Origin: Sphingobacterium thalpophilum
Lineage (GTDB): Bacteria > Bacteroidota > Bacteroidia > Sphingobacteriales > Sphingobacteriaceae
Length of the DNA: 64,000 bases
NCBI RefSeq assembly: GCF_901482695.1
Contig: NZ_LR590484.1
Location: 992,001 to 1,056,000, forward strand
Reading direction: 5' to 3'
Position 1 is the stretch's first letter, and every line of letters begins with the position of its first letter. The notes beneath the pieces are model-generated. The model had not been told where the DNA came from. It made no database searches and saw only the letters and a list, made by a program, of their open reading frames with translations. Shown here piece by piece: positions 43,494 to 56,117 of this stretch. Both the position numbers and the translations under genes were made by a program.

Positions 43494-43990
43494 AATTTAT
43501 TATCATTACAGTTTTTGTTGACAAATTCTAAAGCTCTGGGCCAATCTTGCTCGCAACCTGCTGTATGATAACACTACTCAATCGCTTTTAAGAAGAGCGA
43601 GCATCCCAGTCTGTTACAACCAAAGTTGTGCTGCTCGCTTACTCCTCCGGAATATACAAGTAGGCGATCTAGACAAGCATCATAGACGCCTCTTTCCGAT
43701 TGTACAAAATGGATAAAACTAAAGTAAAGAGCCGCCCCCGATGATTAAACATCTCCTCAGAGCTCCTTGGTCAGTAAGAATATTATCTATTGGAAAAGCG
43801 TTATTTATCATAAGGCCGGGGTGATGCTGGCTTTTTATGACCGCACGGCAGTATATCAGGACCGTAGATGCCCATAAACCGTTTCCGGTATCCGCGCAGA
43901 GAGAGCGGTTCCCAGCGGTCATCCCGCTGCGCGCAGCATGTACCGCTGTAAACGGAAGAAGCCCTTGACTGTTTCCAGCAAGGGCTTCCG
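43494..43990. other. Non-coding region downstream of the rRNA operon
   Basis: About 500 bases without a credible gene. It contains an 8-bp stem AGCGAGCA/TGCTCGCT (43596-43639) enclosing ACAAC/GTTGT, and from about 43815 a visibly G+C-richer stretch. A GAAGCCCTTG/CAAGGGCTTC hairpin (43958-43988) beyond the 5S gene may assist termination of the rRNA operon. Confidence 0.5.
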
Positions 43991-43993
43991 TGT

Positions 43994-44000
43994 AAAAAAA
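43994..44000 (-). terminator. T-tract ending the rRNA operon
   Basis: On the minus strand seven T directly follow the closing stem of 5S rRNA, with a backup hairpin at 43958-43988. Confidence 0.6.
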
Positions 44001-44107
44001 GGCACCGACCTACTCTCCCACCTGTTACGGCAATACCATCGGCTCTGGCGGGCTTGACTGCTCTGTTCGGAATGGGAAGAGGTAGACACCGCCGATATAG
44101 GCACCTA
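44000..44107 (-). rRNA. 5S ribosomal RNA
   Basis: On the minus strand the terminal helix GGTGCC...GGCACC analogue closes a sequence with the conserved CCATTCCGAACAGAGCAG and GGTGGGAGAGTAGG blocks. Ends are accurate to a few bases. About 150 bases without a tRNA separate it from 23S. Confidence 0.9.
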
Positions 44108-44254
44108 AAGATCATTTATGGTATCAAGCAGCTGGATGATGGTATTCAGCTTCCCTCCGCAGGGAAAATACCGGTCCGGCAGCACGCACCATACTGACAT
44201 ATATACCGAAAGAGTGTTCAAAAATTAAAGAGGAAGACAACAGTGTCTGTCTGC

Positions 44255-47141
<2,887 letters not shown>

Positions 47142-47240
47142 CCCCCGGCCCTTTTGCCCGCCGGGAAGCTGCATGGATATGCCATCACTGACATTATCCC
47201 TACTGTTGTCTTCTCTTGTAATTTTTTTTCTCTTTCAGTA

Positions 47241-47252
47241 TGTCAAAGAACT
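47241..47252 (-). promoter_or_regulatory. boxA-like element upstream of 23S
   Basis: AGTTCTTTGACA on the minus strand, in the tRNA-23S spacer; 9 of 12 bases match the E. coli boxA. Confidence 0.5.
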
Positions 47253-47304
47253 CTTTTTCCGGTTGCTTTTTCTAGAACATCTCTCGATGTTCCTCCCGGA
47301 AACG

Positions 47305-47378
47305 TGGAGAATAACGGATTCGAACCGTTGACCCCCTGCGTGCAAGGCAGGTGCTCTAGCCAGCTGAGCTAATTCCCC
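47305..47378 (-). tRNA. tRNA-Ala (TGC)
   Basis: A 74-base cloverleaf in the 16S-23S spacer: acceptor GGGGAAT/ATTCTCC, anticodon loop CTTGCAC (TGC), discriminator A. Confidence 0.96.
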
Positions 47379-47389
47379 TTTTCTATCCG

Positions 47390-47463
47390 TAGTCCCGAGC
47401 AGATTTGAACTGCTGACCCCTACATTATCAGTGTAGTGCTCTGACCAACTGAGCTACGGGACT
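47390..47463 (-). tRNA. tRNA-Ile (GAT)
   Basis: A 74-base cloverleaf in the 16S-23S spacer: acceptor AGTCCCG/CGGGACT, anticodon loop CTGATAA (GAT), discriminator A. The Ile-Ala order is the common rrn arrangement. Confidence 0.96.
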
Positions 47464-47582
47464 AGCTGTATTATTCCATCTCTCCTTCCGGGACCGCTCC
47501 TTTAAGGGGAGGGCACTTTCTTCTGATGTTTTCTTCTTTTCAATCATGTGGTACGTGACGAGCAACGGTCCGCGATGCTCTA

Positions 47583-49113
<1,531 letters not shown>

Positions 49114-49265
49114 AATGAAGTTTTTGATTCCGACTATTTATAATAATCAGAATTCTTTTTTTAATATCTCTGATCTCGGACCGAATTGAACGGATTACTT
49201 GAATCTGTTCCATGACTTCCGACTTTCGTCTGTCTGCCTACTCGTCACGCTACATGATTGTGTGT

Positions 49266-49277
49266 TATTAAAGAACT
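49266..49277 (-). promoter_or_regulatory. boxA-like element in the 16S leader
   Basis: AGTTCTTTAATA on the minus strand between promoter P1 and 16S; 9 of 12 bases match boxA. Confidence 0.5.
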
Positions 49278-49369
49278 TTATGCGCTTCAACTTCCGTATC
49301 CGCTGTATTCCGATGGCATTGCGCCCTCTTTTATCTTTTTTTGTTTCCCCGCCGTTTCCGACGGGACTG

Positions 49370-49400
49370 CAAAGGTAGGAATCTTTTCCGGACTTCCAAA
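49370..49400 (-). promoter_or_regulatory. rRNA operon promoter P1
   Basis: On the minus strand: TTTG (49400-49397), 19 bp, TACCTTTG (49377-49370), followed by CAG. A full match to the Bacteroidota promoter, about 255 bases ahead of 16S. Confidence 0.85.
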
Positions 49401-49520
49401 AACTTTCTGAAGTTTTTTTTGGCTTTCTTTTTCCGGTTTCCGCGTTCAGCTACCGTTGAACCCTTCTTTCTTTCATGGCTGCTTTTTCCGGAGCAGCCCG
49501 CCCTCCCTTGCGGAGTGGTG

Positions 49521-49553
49521 CAAAGATAGAAACTTTTATAACAAACTTCCAAG
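49521..49553 (-). promoter_or_regulatory. rRNA operon promoter P2
   Basis: On the minus strand: CTTGG (-33 region), 20-21 bp, TATCTTTG (49528-49521). Its surroundings (TTGGAAGT, AAAAG, TTC, CTTTGCA) repeat those of P1, 151 bases away. Confidence 0.65.
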
Positions 49554-50280
49554 CCTTCTGTGCTTATTTTTTCTGTTTTTAACCTAACCTGCTGGACAGG
49601 TGGACGATTCTTTTTGAAACCGGCGGCTCCGGGACCGCAGAACAGGGGCCGCAAGGGCGGGCGGAAGCAAAAATCTCCGCGGAAAGCATCCGGTTAAGCA
49701 GAATGCTATCCGGATGCAGGGCAGAGCAGCCAGCTCCCCGGAAAGATGGACGGGCGTTTGAGCCGGGGTCTGCTCCGGGGCCGGAAAATCCGGCACGGGG
49801 CAAAACATCTGAACGGAAAGACTTCGGCCGACCGGCAGGCGGACGGGAATCCCGGGACCATGGCCAACAGCGACGCCTCCCCCCGGAGCCCGGGGAACAG
49901 ATCCTGAAGACGGGTACCAGAGCCCGCAATACTCCGATAATCCTTGGCTCTCACTGCAGGACAGCAGCATGCCATCAGCACGGTGGCTCCGCCCTGTTTC
50001 CGTGCTGAGTCTATGATGAGTCCGTGTTGAGTCCGTGTCCTGCACGCTCTCAGCGCCTCCCGGCCCTGTTCTCACTCCACGGTCATCCTGCCCCGGATGC
50101 GGATAAGGCGCAGAGCAGCAGTGGATCCGCGGTGCACCGCAGCCGGAGAAAACATGGGGCAGCACGGACACACGCACTCCGGACACACGATCTGCTGACT
50201 GTCCGGGACTGAACGGGCCCGAAGCGCACGACCAGCTACGGATATCCGGTCCAACGTCCAAAGGGCAACTCGGCAGAGGC
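49554..50280. other. G+C-rich, apparently non-coding region upstream of the rRNA operon
   Basis: About 730 bases, clearly richer in G+C than the neighbours (many lines around 60% or more by eye). Several frames stay open on both strands because stop codons are rare, the longest 225 codons on -. None resembles a protein family and they are rich in Pro, Ser, Arg, Cys and Gly, as expected of chance frames. It holds hairpins (GCATCCGG/CCGGATGC at 49686-49717) and tandem 11-mers at 50006-50038. Confidence 0.55.
50006..50038. repeat. Three tandem 11-bp repeats
   Basis: One degenerate TGAGTCTATGA unit followed by two perfect TGAGTCCGTGT units, head to tail with no spacers. Confidence 0.7.
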
Positions 50281-50296
50281 CAACATATACTTTTAT

Positions 50297-50380
50297 ATAG
50301 GTTTTACTTAGGGTTTGTTTAGGTTTAGTTTAGGTTTTCATTAGGCTCAGGCTAAACTAAACCTAACGGAAACCTAACTA
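50297..50380. repeat. TTTAGG-rich repeat with long hairpin
   Basis: Repeated TAGGTTT words run from about 50297. A perfect 14-bp inverted repeat TAGGTTTAGTTTAG (50320-50333) / CTAAACTAAACCTA (50352-50365) has an 18-base loop. It lies 205-290 bases beyond the stop of the next gene on the minus strand, without a T-tract. The surrounding 50281-50584 has no gene. Confidence 0.65.
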
Positions 50381-50584
50381 AGAAATATGTAATATCTAGG
50401 TAAATATGGAACTTGGTCACCGTCATTAGAAAATCAGTGCATACAACATACTGGAGAGTGACACGGCAACAAATACTCCGGAATTGTAAGATATACCCGT
50501 GATGGGAGCAGAACCTCCTTAGTCCATTATCTTGGCGGGCCCCACCTCGGCGCGGGGTAACGGAAATTACAAAAGAGGTGAAAT

Positions 50585-51757
50585 TTATGACGAGAATGCA
50601 TTCAAGCCAGTAATATCTTGTCCTGTTATCAATAAATGAATATCATGTGTACCTTCATAGGTGACAACAGATTCAAGGTTCATCATGTGCCGCATAATCG
50701 GAAAATCACCAACAATGCCCATCCCACCCAGAATCTGTCTGGATTCCCGTGCAATTTGTAAGGCCATATTCACATTATTTCGTTTCGCCATGGAAATCTG
50801 CTGCGGCGTAGCCTTGCCCTCATTCTTCAGTACACCCAAACGCCAGGAAAGCAACTGTGCCTTTGTAATTTCAGTAAGGAATTCGGCAAGCTTTTTCTGC
50901 TGCAACTGGAAGCCTCCGATCGGCCGATCAAACTGCTGTCTTTCCAGTGCATATTGGACAGCGGTTTCGTAACAATCTATTGCCGCGCCAATCACACCCC
51001 AAGATATTCCATAACGGGCTGAATTCAAACAAGACAACGGCCCGCGCATAGAATTCACCTCTGGTAAGACATTTTCAGCAGGAATGAAAACATCATGAAA
51101 AACAAGTTCTCCAGTCTTTGACGCCCGCAAGGACCATTTATGCAAAGTTTCTGGTGTCTCAAAGCCTTCCATACCGCGCTCAACAATGACTCCTCGAACC
51201 TTTCCGCTTTCGTCTTTTGCCCAAACCACTGCAATATCGCAAATAGGAGCGTTAGTAATCCACATCTTTGCCCCATTCAATAAAAAACCGCCTTCATAAG
51301 ACTTTAATTTGGTCTCCATTCCAGCAGGATCGGAACCATGATTAGGTTCAGTCAAGCCAAAGGCGCCAATAAACTCCCCAGAGGCAAGTGGTGGTAAAAA
51401 TTTACGGCGCTGTGCTTCACTTCCGTAACTGTAAATTGGATACATCACTAGAGACGATTGTACCGACGCAGCCGAACGCACCGCAGAATCTCCAGCCTCC
51501 AATTCCTGCATAATCAGACCATAGGAAATCTGGTCCAACCCTGCCCCACCATACTCTGCCGGAATATAAGGGCCTAAGGCACCTATCGATCCAAGCTTTG
51601 GCATGAGCCCGTCAATTGCACGATGTTCTTGTGCTGCCTCTTCAATAACAGGCTTTATTTCAGAACGTACAAAATCCCGAACAGTCCGGCGGATCAGTTT
51701 ATGCTCATCAGACAACAGATCATCTATCTGATAATAATCAATATTAATTTGTCTCAT
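50585..51757 (-). CDS. Glutaryl-CoA dehydrogenase-like acyl-CoA dehydrogenase
   Basis: A 390-aa flavoprotein of the acyl-CoA dehydrogenase superfamily. It has FGLTEPNHGSDPAGMET, LNGAKMWITNAPICDIAVVWAKD and the catalytic Glu368 in TYEGTHDIHLLITGQDITG, the ending characteristic of glutaryl-CoA dehydrogenase, as are the TSL-like and RQQFDRPIGGFQLQQKKLAEF stretches. The enzyme oxidises and decarboxylates glutaryl-CoA to crotonyl-CoA. It is divergent from an ALDH7-type dehydrogenase and lysine 6-aminotransferase, which feed the same route. A TATCTTAG box at 51796-51789 may be its -7 element. Confidence 0.9.
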   Translation of the reverse strand: MRQINIDYYQIDDLLSDEHKLIRRTVRDFVRSEIKPVIEEAAQEHRAIDGLMPKLGSIGALGPYIPAEYGGAGLDQISYGLIMQELEAGDSAVRSAASVQSSLVMYPIYSYGSEAQRRKFLPPLASGEFIGAFGLTEPNHGSDPAGMETKLKSYEGGFLLNGAKMWITNAPICDIAVVWAKDESGKVRGVIVERGMEGFETPETLHKWSLRASKTGELVFHDVFIPAENVLPEVNSMRGPLSCLNSARYGISWGVIGAAIDCYETAVQYALERQQFDRPIGGFQLQQKKLAEFLTEITKAQLLSWRLGVLKNEGKATPQQISMAKRNNVNMALQIARESRQILGGMGIVGDFPIMRHMMNLESVVTYEGTHDIHLLITGQDITGLNAFSS

Positions 51758-51894
51758 CTTGGTGCGGTTTTTATTTTTTACCCAATAACTAAGATACGAT
51801 TTTTTTTAATACTGAACAATATTCATATTAATCTTGTTAAACAGAATTTTATTCCCTATATTTACTATATACCACGAACAAAATAAACCTTATA

Positions 51895-53421
51895 ATGAAA
51901 AATGAACTCAAAATACTTGGTATATCCACCCAAAACCCGGGATCTTCGACAGGACAGCACTGGTTTTCCGGAGGCAAACTATTTGAATCTTTTTCACCCG
52001 TAGATGGCAAGCGTATTGCCTTAGTAACAGGCAGCAGCCGAAAGGATTATGAGCAAGTTGTCAACAGTGCCACAGATGCCTTTAGAACCTGGAGACTTAT
52101 TCCCGCTCCTAAAAGGGGTGAAATCATACGGCAGCTGGGAGACCGATTACGGCAACTTAAGCCGGCTCTGGGAAAACTGGTCTCTTATGAAATGGGCAAA
52201 TCCTATCAAGAAGGGATGGGCGAGGTTCAGGAGATGATTGATATCTGTGATTTTGCGCTTGGATTATCCCGTCAGCTTTATGGCAATACCATACATTCGG
52301 AACGTCCCGGTCATCGCATGTACGAGCAGTATCATCCGCTGGGAATCGTAGGTATTATTACCGCATTCAATTTTCCGGTTGCTGTATGGGCATGGAATAT
52401 CGCATTGGCATTGGTCTGTGGAAATACCGTGATTTGGAAACCTAGTGAGAAAACGCCTTTATGTGCCATAGCCTGCCAAAAGCTCCTTGCTGAAATTCTT
52501 TACCGGAATGGCCTGCCTGAGGGCATTTCCAGTCTTGTTATTGGTGACAAAGAGATCGGAGAATGGCTATCTGCTGACGTTCGAATCGGTCTAATTTCAG
52601 CAACCGGATCAACAAGAATGGGAAAAGAAGTCGCTGTAACCGTTGCTCAGCGACTAGGAAAAACCCTTCTGGAACTAGGAGGCAACAATGCCATCATTGT
52701 TACACCGGAAGCGGATCTCAAAATGACTGTCATTGGAGCTGTATTTGGTGCAGTGGGAACCGCTGGGCAACGCTGTACCAGCACGAGGAGACTAATCATC
52801 CATGAAAGCATCTATGAAAAAGTGAAGAAACTGTTGACAGAAGCCTATGACCAACTTAAAATCGGTAATCCTCTGGACACAAACAACCATGTTGGGCCGT
52901 TGATCGACAAAGCTGCTGTAAATTCATACTTGGATGCATTGGATAAAATCGAAACACAAGGCGGCCAACTTCTGATCAAAGGTAAAGTTCTTGAAGGGGA
53001 TGGTTATGAAAGTGGCTGCTACGTACAACCTGTTATTGCTGAAGTGGAAAATCATTATGATATCGTACAGCACGAAACGTTTGCGCCAATCCTATATCTT
53101 ATCAAATACCAAGGAGATATCAGCCAGGCAATCGACCTTCAAAATGGTGTTGCACAAGGCCTCTCTTCTGCGGTGATGACCAACAACTTAAGGGAAGCCG
53201 AGCTATTTCTTAGCGCGGCAGGGTCCGACTGTGGCATTGCCAATGTCAATATAGGTACCTCAGGAGCGGAAATCGGAGGGGCATTCGGTGGCGAAAAAGA
53301 TACAGGTGGCGGCAGAGAATCCGGATCAGATGCCTGGAAAGCGTATATGCGCCGACAGACAAATACCATTAATTACTCGACCGACCTGCCATTGGCACAA
53401 GGTATCAAATTCGATTTATAA
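51895..53421 (+). CDS. Aldehyde dehydrogenase, ALDH7 (alpha-aminoadipate semialdehyde dehydrogenase) type
   Basis: A 508-aa ALDH7 (antiquitin-like) enzyme. Catalytic residues are Cys294 in [12 protein letters not shown] and Glu260 in LLELGGNNA; the [30 protein letters not shown] and the closing [25 protein letters not shown] block are diagnostic for ALDH7. It oxidises alpha-aminoadipate semialdehyde (in equilibrium with piperideine-6-carboxylate) to 2-aminoadipate in lysine degradation. It lies 20 bases ahead of the lysine aminotransferase gene that makes its substrate. A CTTG-N20-TATATTTA promoter (51833-51864) precedes it. Confidence 0.92.
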   Translation: MKNELKILGISTQNPGSSTGQHWFSGGKLFESFSPVDGKRIALVTGSSRKDYEQVVNSATDAFRTWRLIPAPKRGEIIRQLGDRLRQLKPALGKLVSYEMGKSYQEGMGEVQEMIDICDFALGLSRQLYGNTIHSERPGHRMYEQYHPLGIVGIITAFNFPVAVWAWNIALALVCGNTVIWKPSEKTPLCAIACQKLLAEILYRNGLPEGISSLVIGDKEIGEWLSADVRIGLISATGSTRMGKEVAVTVAQRLGKTLLELGGNNAIIVTPEADLKMTVIGAVFGAVGTAGQRCTSTRRLIIHESIYEKVKKLLTEAYDQLKIGNPLDTNNHVGPLIDKAAVNSYLDALDKIETQGGQLLIKGKVLEGDGYESGCYVQPVIAEVENHYDIVQHETFAPILYLIKYQGDISQAIDLQNGVAQGLSSAVMTNNLREAELFLSAAGSDCGIANVNIGTSGAEIGGAFGGEKDTGGGRESGSDAWKAYMRRQTNTINYSTDLPLAQGIKFDL

Positions 53422-53440
53422 AACCATTTTTTTTAAAATT

Positions 53441-54727
53441 ATGAGCACTGTACATCAACGATTAAGCAAACATATATTGGCAGACGGTTTTCCATTAGTG
53501 ATGGATATGGAAAAATCGCATGGGTCATATATTGTCGATGAAAACGGCGATGAATACCTTGATATGTTCAGCATGTTTGCCTCCATGGCCGTAGGATACA
53601 ATCACCCTCATTTGGTTAAACATCGCGACTTTTTAGGAAAAATGGCAGTGAATAAACCTGCAATGTCAGATATCTATCCAAAAGAATTTGCAGACTTTGT
53701 GGACACCTTCGGCCGGGTCGCCATCCCAGATGAACTCGCCTATGCCTTCTTCATTTCAGGCGGCACTTTGGCTGTTGAAAATGCCTTGAAAGCAGCTTTT
53801 GACTGGAAGACACGACTTAATTTCTCCCAAGGTATACAGAAAGAAGCCCATCAGGTCATACATTTCAGACAGGCATTTCATGGCAGGTCGGGTTATACAC
53901 TTTCGTTGACCAATACCCATGACCCAAGGAAATATATGTACTTTCCAAAGTTCAACTGGCCGCGGATCACCAATCCCAAGCTAAGTTATCCGCTAACAGC
54001 CGAACGCATCAAACAGACAATCGACCTTGAGGAAAAAGCCATAGACGAAATCAACTATGCATTAGAAAGTAACCCACATGACATCGCCTGCATTATTATT
54101 GAGCCTATTCAAGGCGAAGGTGGTGATAATCACTTCCGAAAGGAATTTTTGCAGCAACTGCGTGAGATTTGTGACAAACAGCAAATTCTCCTCATCTTTG
54201 ACGAAGTCCAGACCGGATTGGGCATCACAGGAAAGATGTGGGCATATCAGCATTATGATGTGTTACCAGATGTAATCGCCTTTGGAAAAAAAGCGCAGGT
54301 CTGCGGCATATTAGCTAGCAAAGAGAAGTTTGACCTGGTAGAACATCATGTGTTCAGAGAATCGAGCCGGATCAACTCTACCTTTGGTGGAGACTTTATG
54401 GACATGCTCCGTTTTAAACTAATCTTAGAAGTGATCGAACAGGAAAATTTAGTTTTAAATGCAGCTGAAAAAGGTGAGTATCTTAAGTCTAAACTTGAAG
54501 AACTGATGGTGGAAAGACCGCAGCTCTCCAATCTACGGGGAGAAGGACTGTTTGTAGCGCTGGATTTTGAATCCACTGATGCACGCAATGAGTTTATTAA
54601 AAAAGCCTATGCCAATAAGCTGATCATGCTGGGCTGTGGTGAACGAAGTATCCGCTTTAGACCCCACCTCAATGTCAGCTTTGAGGATATCGATCGGACA
54701 GTCAGCATTATGACGGCCAGTCTATAA
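53441..54727 (+). CDS. lat: L-lysine 6-aminotransferase
   Basis: A 428-aa PLP-dependent class III aminotransferase that moves the epsilon-amino group of lysine to 2-oxoglutarate. The schiff-base lysine lies at 283-284 in IAFGKKAQVCGIL, and QGEGGDNHFRKEFLQQLREICDKQQILLIFDEVQTGLGITGK-type segments carry the PLP Asp. The FGKKxQVCG context is the one I know from Mycobacterium LAT and is unlike ornithine or GABA aminotransferases. The ORF extends upstream to 53288, but ATG 53441, with MSTVHQRLSKHILADGFPLVMDMEKSHG, gives the family N-terminus and avoids overlap with the ALDH gene. Confidence 0.92.
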   Translation: MSTVHQRLSKHILADGFPLVMDMEKSHGSYIVDENGDEYLDMFSMFASMAVGYNHPHLVKHRDFLGKMAVNKPAMSDIYPKEFADFVDTFGRVAIPDELAYAFFISGGTLAVENALKAAFDWKTRLNFSQGIQKEAHQVIHFRQAFHGRSGYTLSLTNTHDPRKYMYFPKFNWPRITNPKLSYPLTAERIKQTIDLEEKAIDEINYALESNPHDIACIIIEPIQGEGGDNHFRKEFLQQLREICDKQQILLIFDEVQTGLGITGKMWAYQHYDVLPDVIAFGKKAQVCGILASKEKFDLVEHHVFRESSRINSTFGGDFMDMLRFKLILEVIEQENLVLNAAEKGEYLKSKLEELMVERPQLSNLRGEGLFVALDFESTDARNEFIKKAYANKLIMLGCGERSIRFRPHLNVSFEDIDRTVSIMTASL

Positions 54728-54733
54728 TCATAG

Positions 54734-54781
54734 CAATTCCCCGGGACAGTGTCCATTGCGAGTTCACATCCCAGGGAATTG
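54734..54781. terminator. Putative bidirectional terminator after the lysine aminotransferase gene
   Basis: The stem CAATTCCCCGGGA/TCCCAGGGAATTG has one mismatch and a 22-base loop, between convergent genes. The T-tract is poor, so confidence is limited. Confidence 0.5.
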
Positions 54782-54795
54782 AGTTGTTATGTTTA

Positions 54796-55587
54796 TTAAT
54801 GGCACACGTTCGGTCGGTCCACGTCCACCAGTTCAGAAATGCCGTACTCATCGAAACGGTCCAGTAGCGCATCGGTTCCTTCTTCTAACTTATAATCCAT
54901 TTCTTCCTTATAAATTGGGATCATTGCGTAGAAATTAATCACGTTGCCATCTTTAGTTTTAAGTTCTAGGAATTCCTCACCGAAGCTAAGCATCGGAGGC
55001 AATAGCAGCATACAGCCGAATCCGGTATTGGCGATCTCTTCGGCATCTGCTCCATTTGGAATGGTATGGCCATAGCCGAGCCACGTTTTATATTCATGAG
55101 GAAACCGTGCCAGCCGTTTTAAAAAGTAAACCGGCCAGTAGTTGTTATCATCCTGAAATTCCTGCTCGCCTATCGCCCAGTCAGCAGGAAGCACAACCAT
55201 TAGCTCAGCTCGCTCATAACTTTCTTTGTTTTCCAGTTCATCCGGAACATGCATAGGCAAATCACTCATGCCTGAAGTTACCAGAATGTTAAAGGGATAA
55301 TCTGCACTGGGTTTGATCCAATGCACATCGATATGTACCAGCTCAGAAATGATTTCATGAAAAACCATTTCGGGTGGAGCAATATATTTTGTCAAATGCT
55401 CCTCGATTTCTTCCAGATAGACACACTGAATTTCGGGAAAAAGATTCCTCGGATCTTTTTTTTCTTCGGGTTGTTCTTCATAACGATACACCGTAGAACC
55501 ACCAGCGGTAATTTCCACTTCCTTGTTTTCAGAAGCAGCACTGTCTTCACCGCTCATTAATTTTTTAACTTTATCCCAAAACGACAT
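54796..55587 (-). CDS. Suppressor of fused (SUFU) domain protein
   Basis: A 263-aa soluble protein. The C-terminal about 180 residues match the SUFU fold: HIDVHWIKPSADYPFNILVTSGMSDLPMHVP, ERAELMVVLPADW, WPVYFLKRLARFPHEYKTWLGYGHTIPNG and LLLPPMLSFGEEF. An acidic N-terminal region of about 65 residues precedes it. Bacterial SUFU proteins are often immunity proteins to polymorphic toxins, but no toxin is adjacent here. It is third in a minus-strand cluster after an unknown gene and a TonB-like protein, with gaps of 50 and 39 bases. Confidence 0.87.
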   Translation of the reverse strand: MSFWDKVKKLMSGEDSAASENKEVEITAGGSTVYRYEEQPEEKKDPRNLFPEIQCVYLEEIEEHLTKYIAPPEMVFHEIISELVHIDVHWIKPSADYPFNILVTSGMSDLPMHVPDELENKESYERAELMVVLPADWAIGEQEFQDDNNYWPVYFLKRLARFPHEYKTWLGYGHTIPNGADAEEIANTGFGCMLLLPPMLSFGEEFLELKTKDGNVINFYAMIPIYKEEMDYKLEEGTDALLDRFDEYGISELVDVDRPNVCH

Positions 55588-55626
55588 ACTGTGTTAATAT
55601 ATTGGTTGTGTATAAACTGTAGCTTT

Positions 55627-56067
55627 TTATTCGATAACTGCAACTACAGGCTGCCGAAACCGGGTCTTAACCGGCTTTCCCTTCACCAGAGCTGGCATCC
55701 ACTGTGGAGACCTGCGCATGGCAGCCAGTACCGCCTTCGCGAACTCCGGACTAATTTTTTCCGGATTTTCGATTTCGATATTGCAGATGGCGCCATCTTC
55801 GCAAACGATAAAATTAAGAACCGCAGTCTGCTTTGCCCCATACTTCACATAGGCGACGCTGTCCATCATCATGGCAGTTCTGGTCAAATCGAGGTTATTC
55901 TGCAAAAATTTAGACCATGCTGTTAGTCCGCCTTTAAAATATGGAAACTCATCCACTTTCTGAACCAAACTATCCGCGGGTATGTCACGGACAGCCTGAG
56001 CATGAACGTGCCAACACGTAAAAACCAGCAGTACAACGGTGGAAAAAATTTTAGAAACCATATTCAT
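55627..56067 (-). CDS. Exported TonB C-terminal-like protein
   Basis: A 146-aa protein with a signal peptide (to about residue 24, VHAQ) and a C-terminal domain like the TonB CTD found in many Bacteroidota proteins: AKQTAVLNFIVCEDGAICNIEIENPEKISPEFAKAVLAAMRRSPQWMPALVKGKPVKTRFRQPV. It has no membrane anchor or proline-rich linker, so it is not a full energy transducer; a periplasmic partner or adaptor is possible. It lies between an unknown gene and the SUFU gene on the same strand. Confidence 0.8.
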   Translation of the reverse strand: MNMVSKIFSTVVLLVFTCWHVHAQAVRDIPADSLVQKVDEFPYFKGGLTAWSKFLQNNLDLTRTAMMMDSVAYVKYGAKQTAVLNFIVCEDGAICNIEIENPEKISPEFAKAVLAAMRRSPQWMPALVKGKPVKTRFRQPVVAVIE

Positions 56068-56117
56068 ACCATTTAACGTGTTTCGATAGCTATTTATTGC
56101 ATTATCTGTGCTTACAT

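Noticed and set aside
49584..50261. A 225-codon open frame on - and several overlapping frames on + in the G+C-rich region
   Set aside because: All frames are open because stop codons are rare in G+C-rich DNA; composition is Pro/Arg/Ser/Gly/Cys-rich, no domain is recognised, and the frames overlap each other on both strands.
54796..55587. SUFU protein as toxin immunity in a defence island
   Set aside because: No toxin, Rhs or secretion gene is adjacent; only the weaker observation about its operon is reported.
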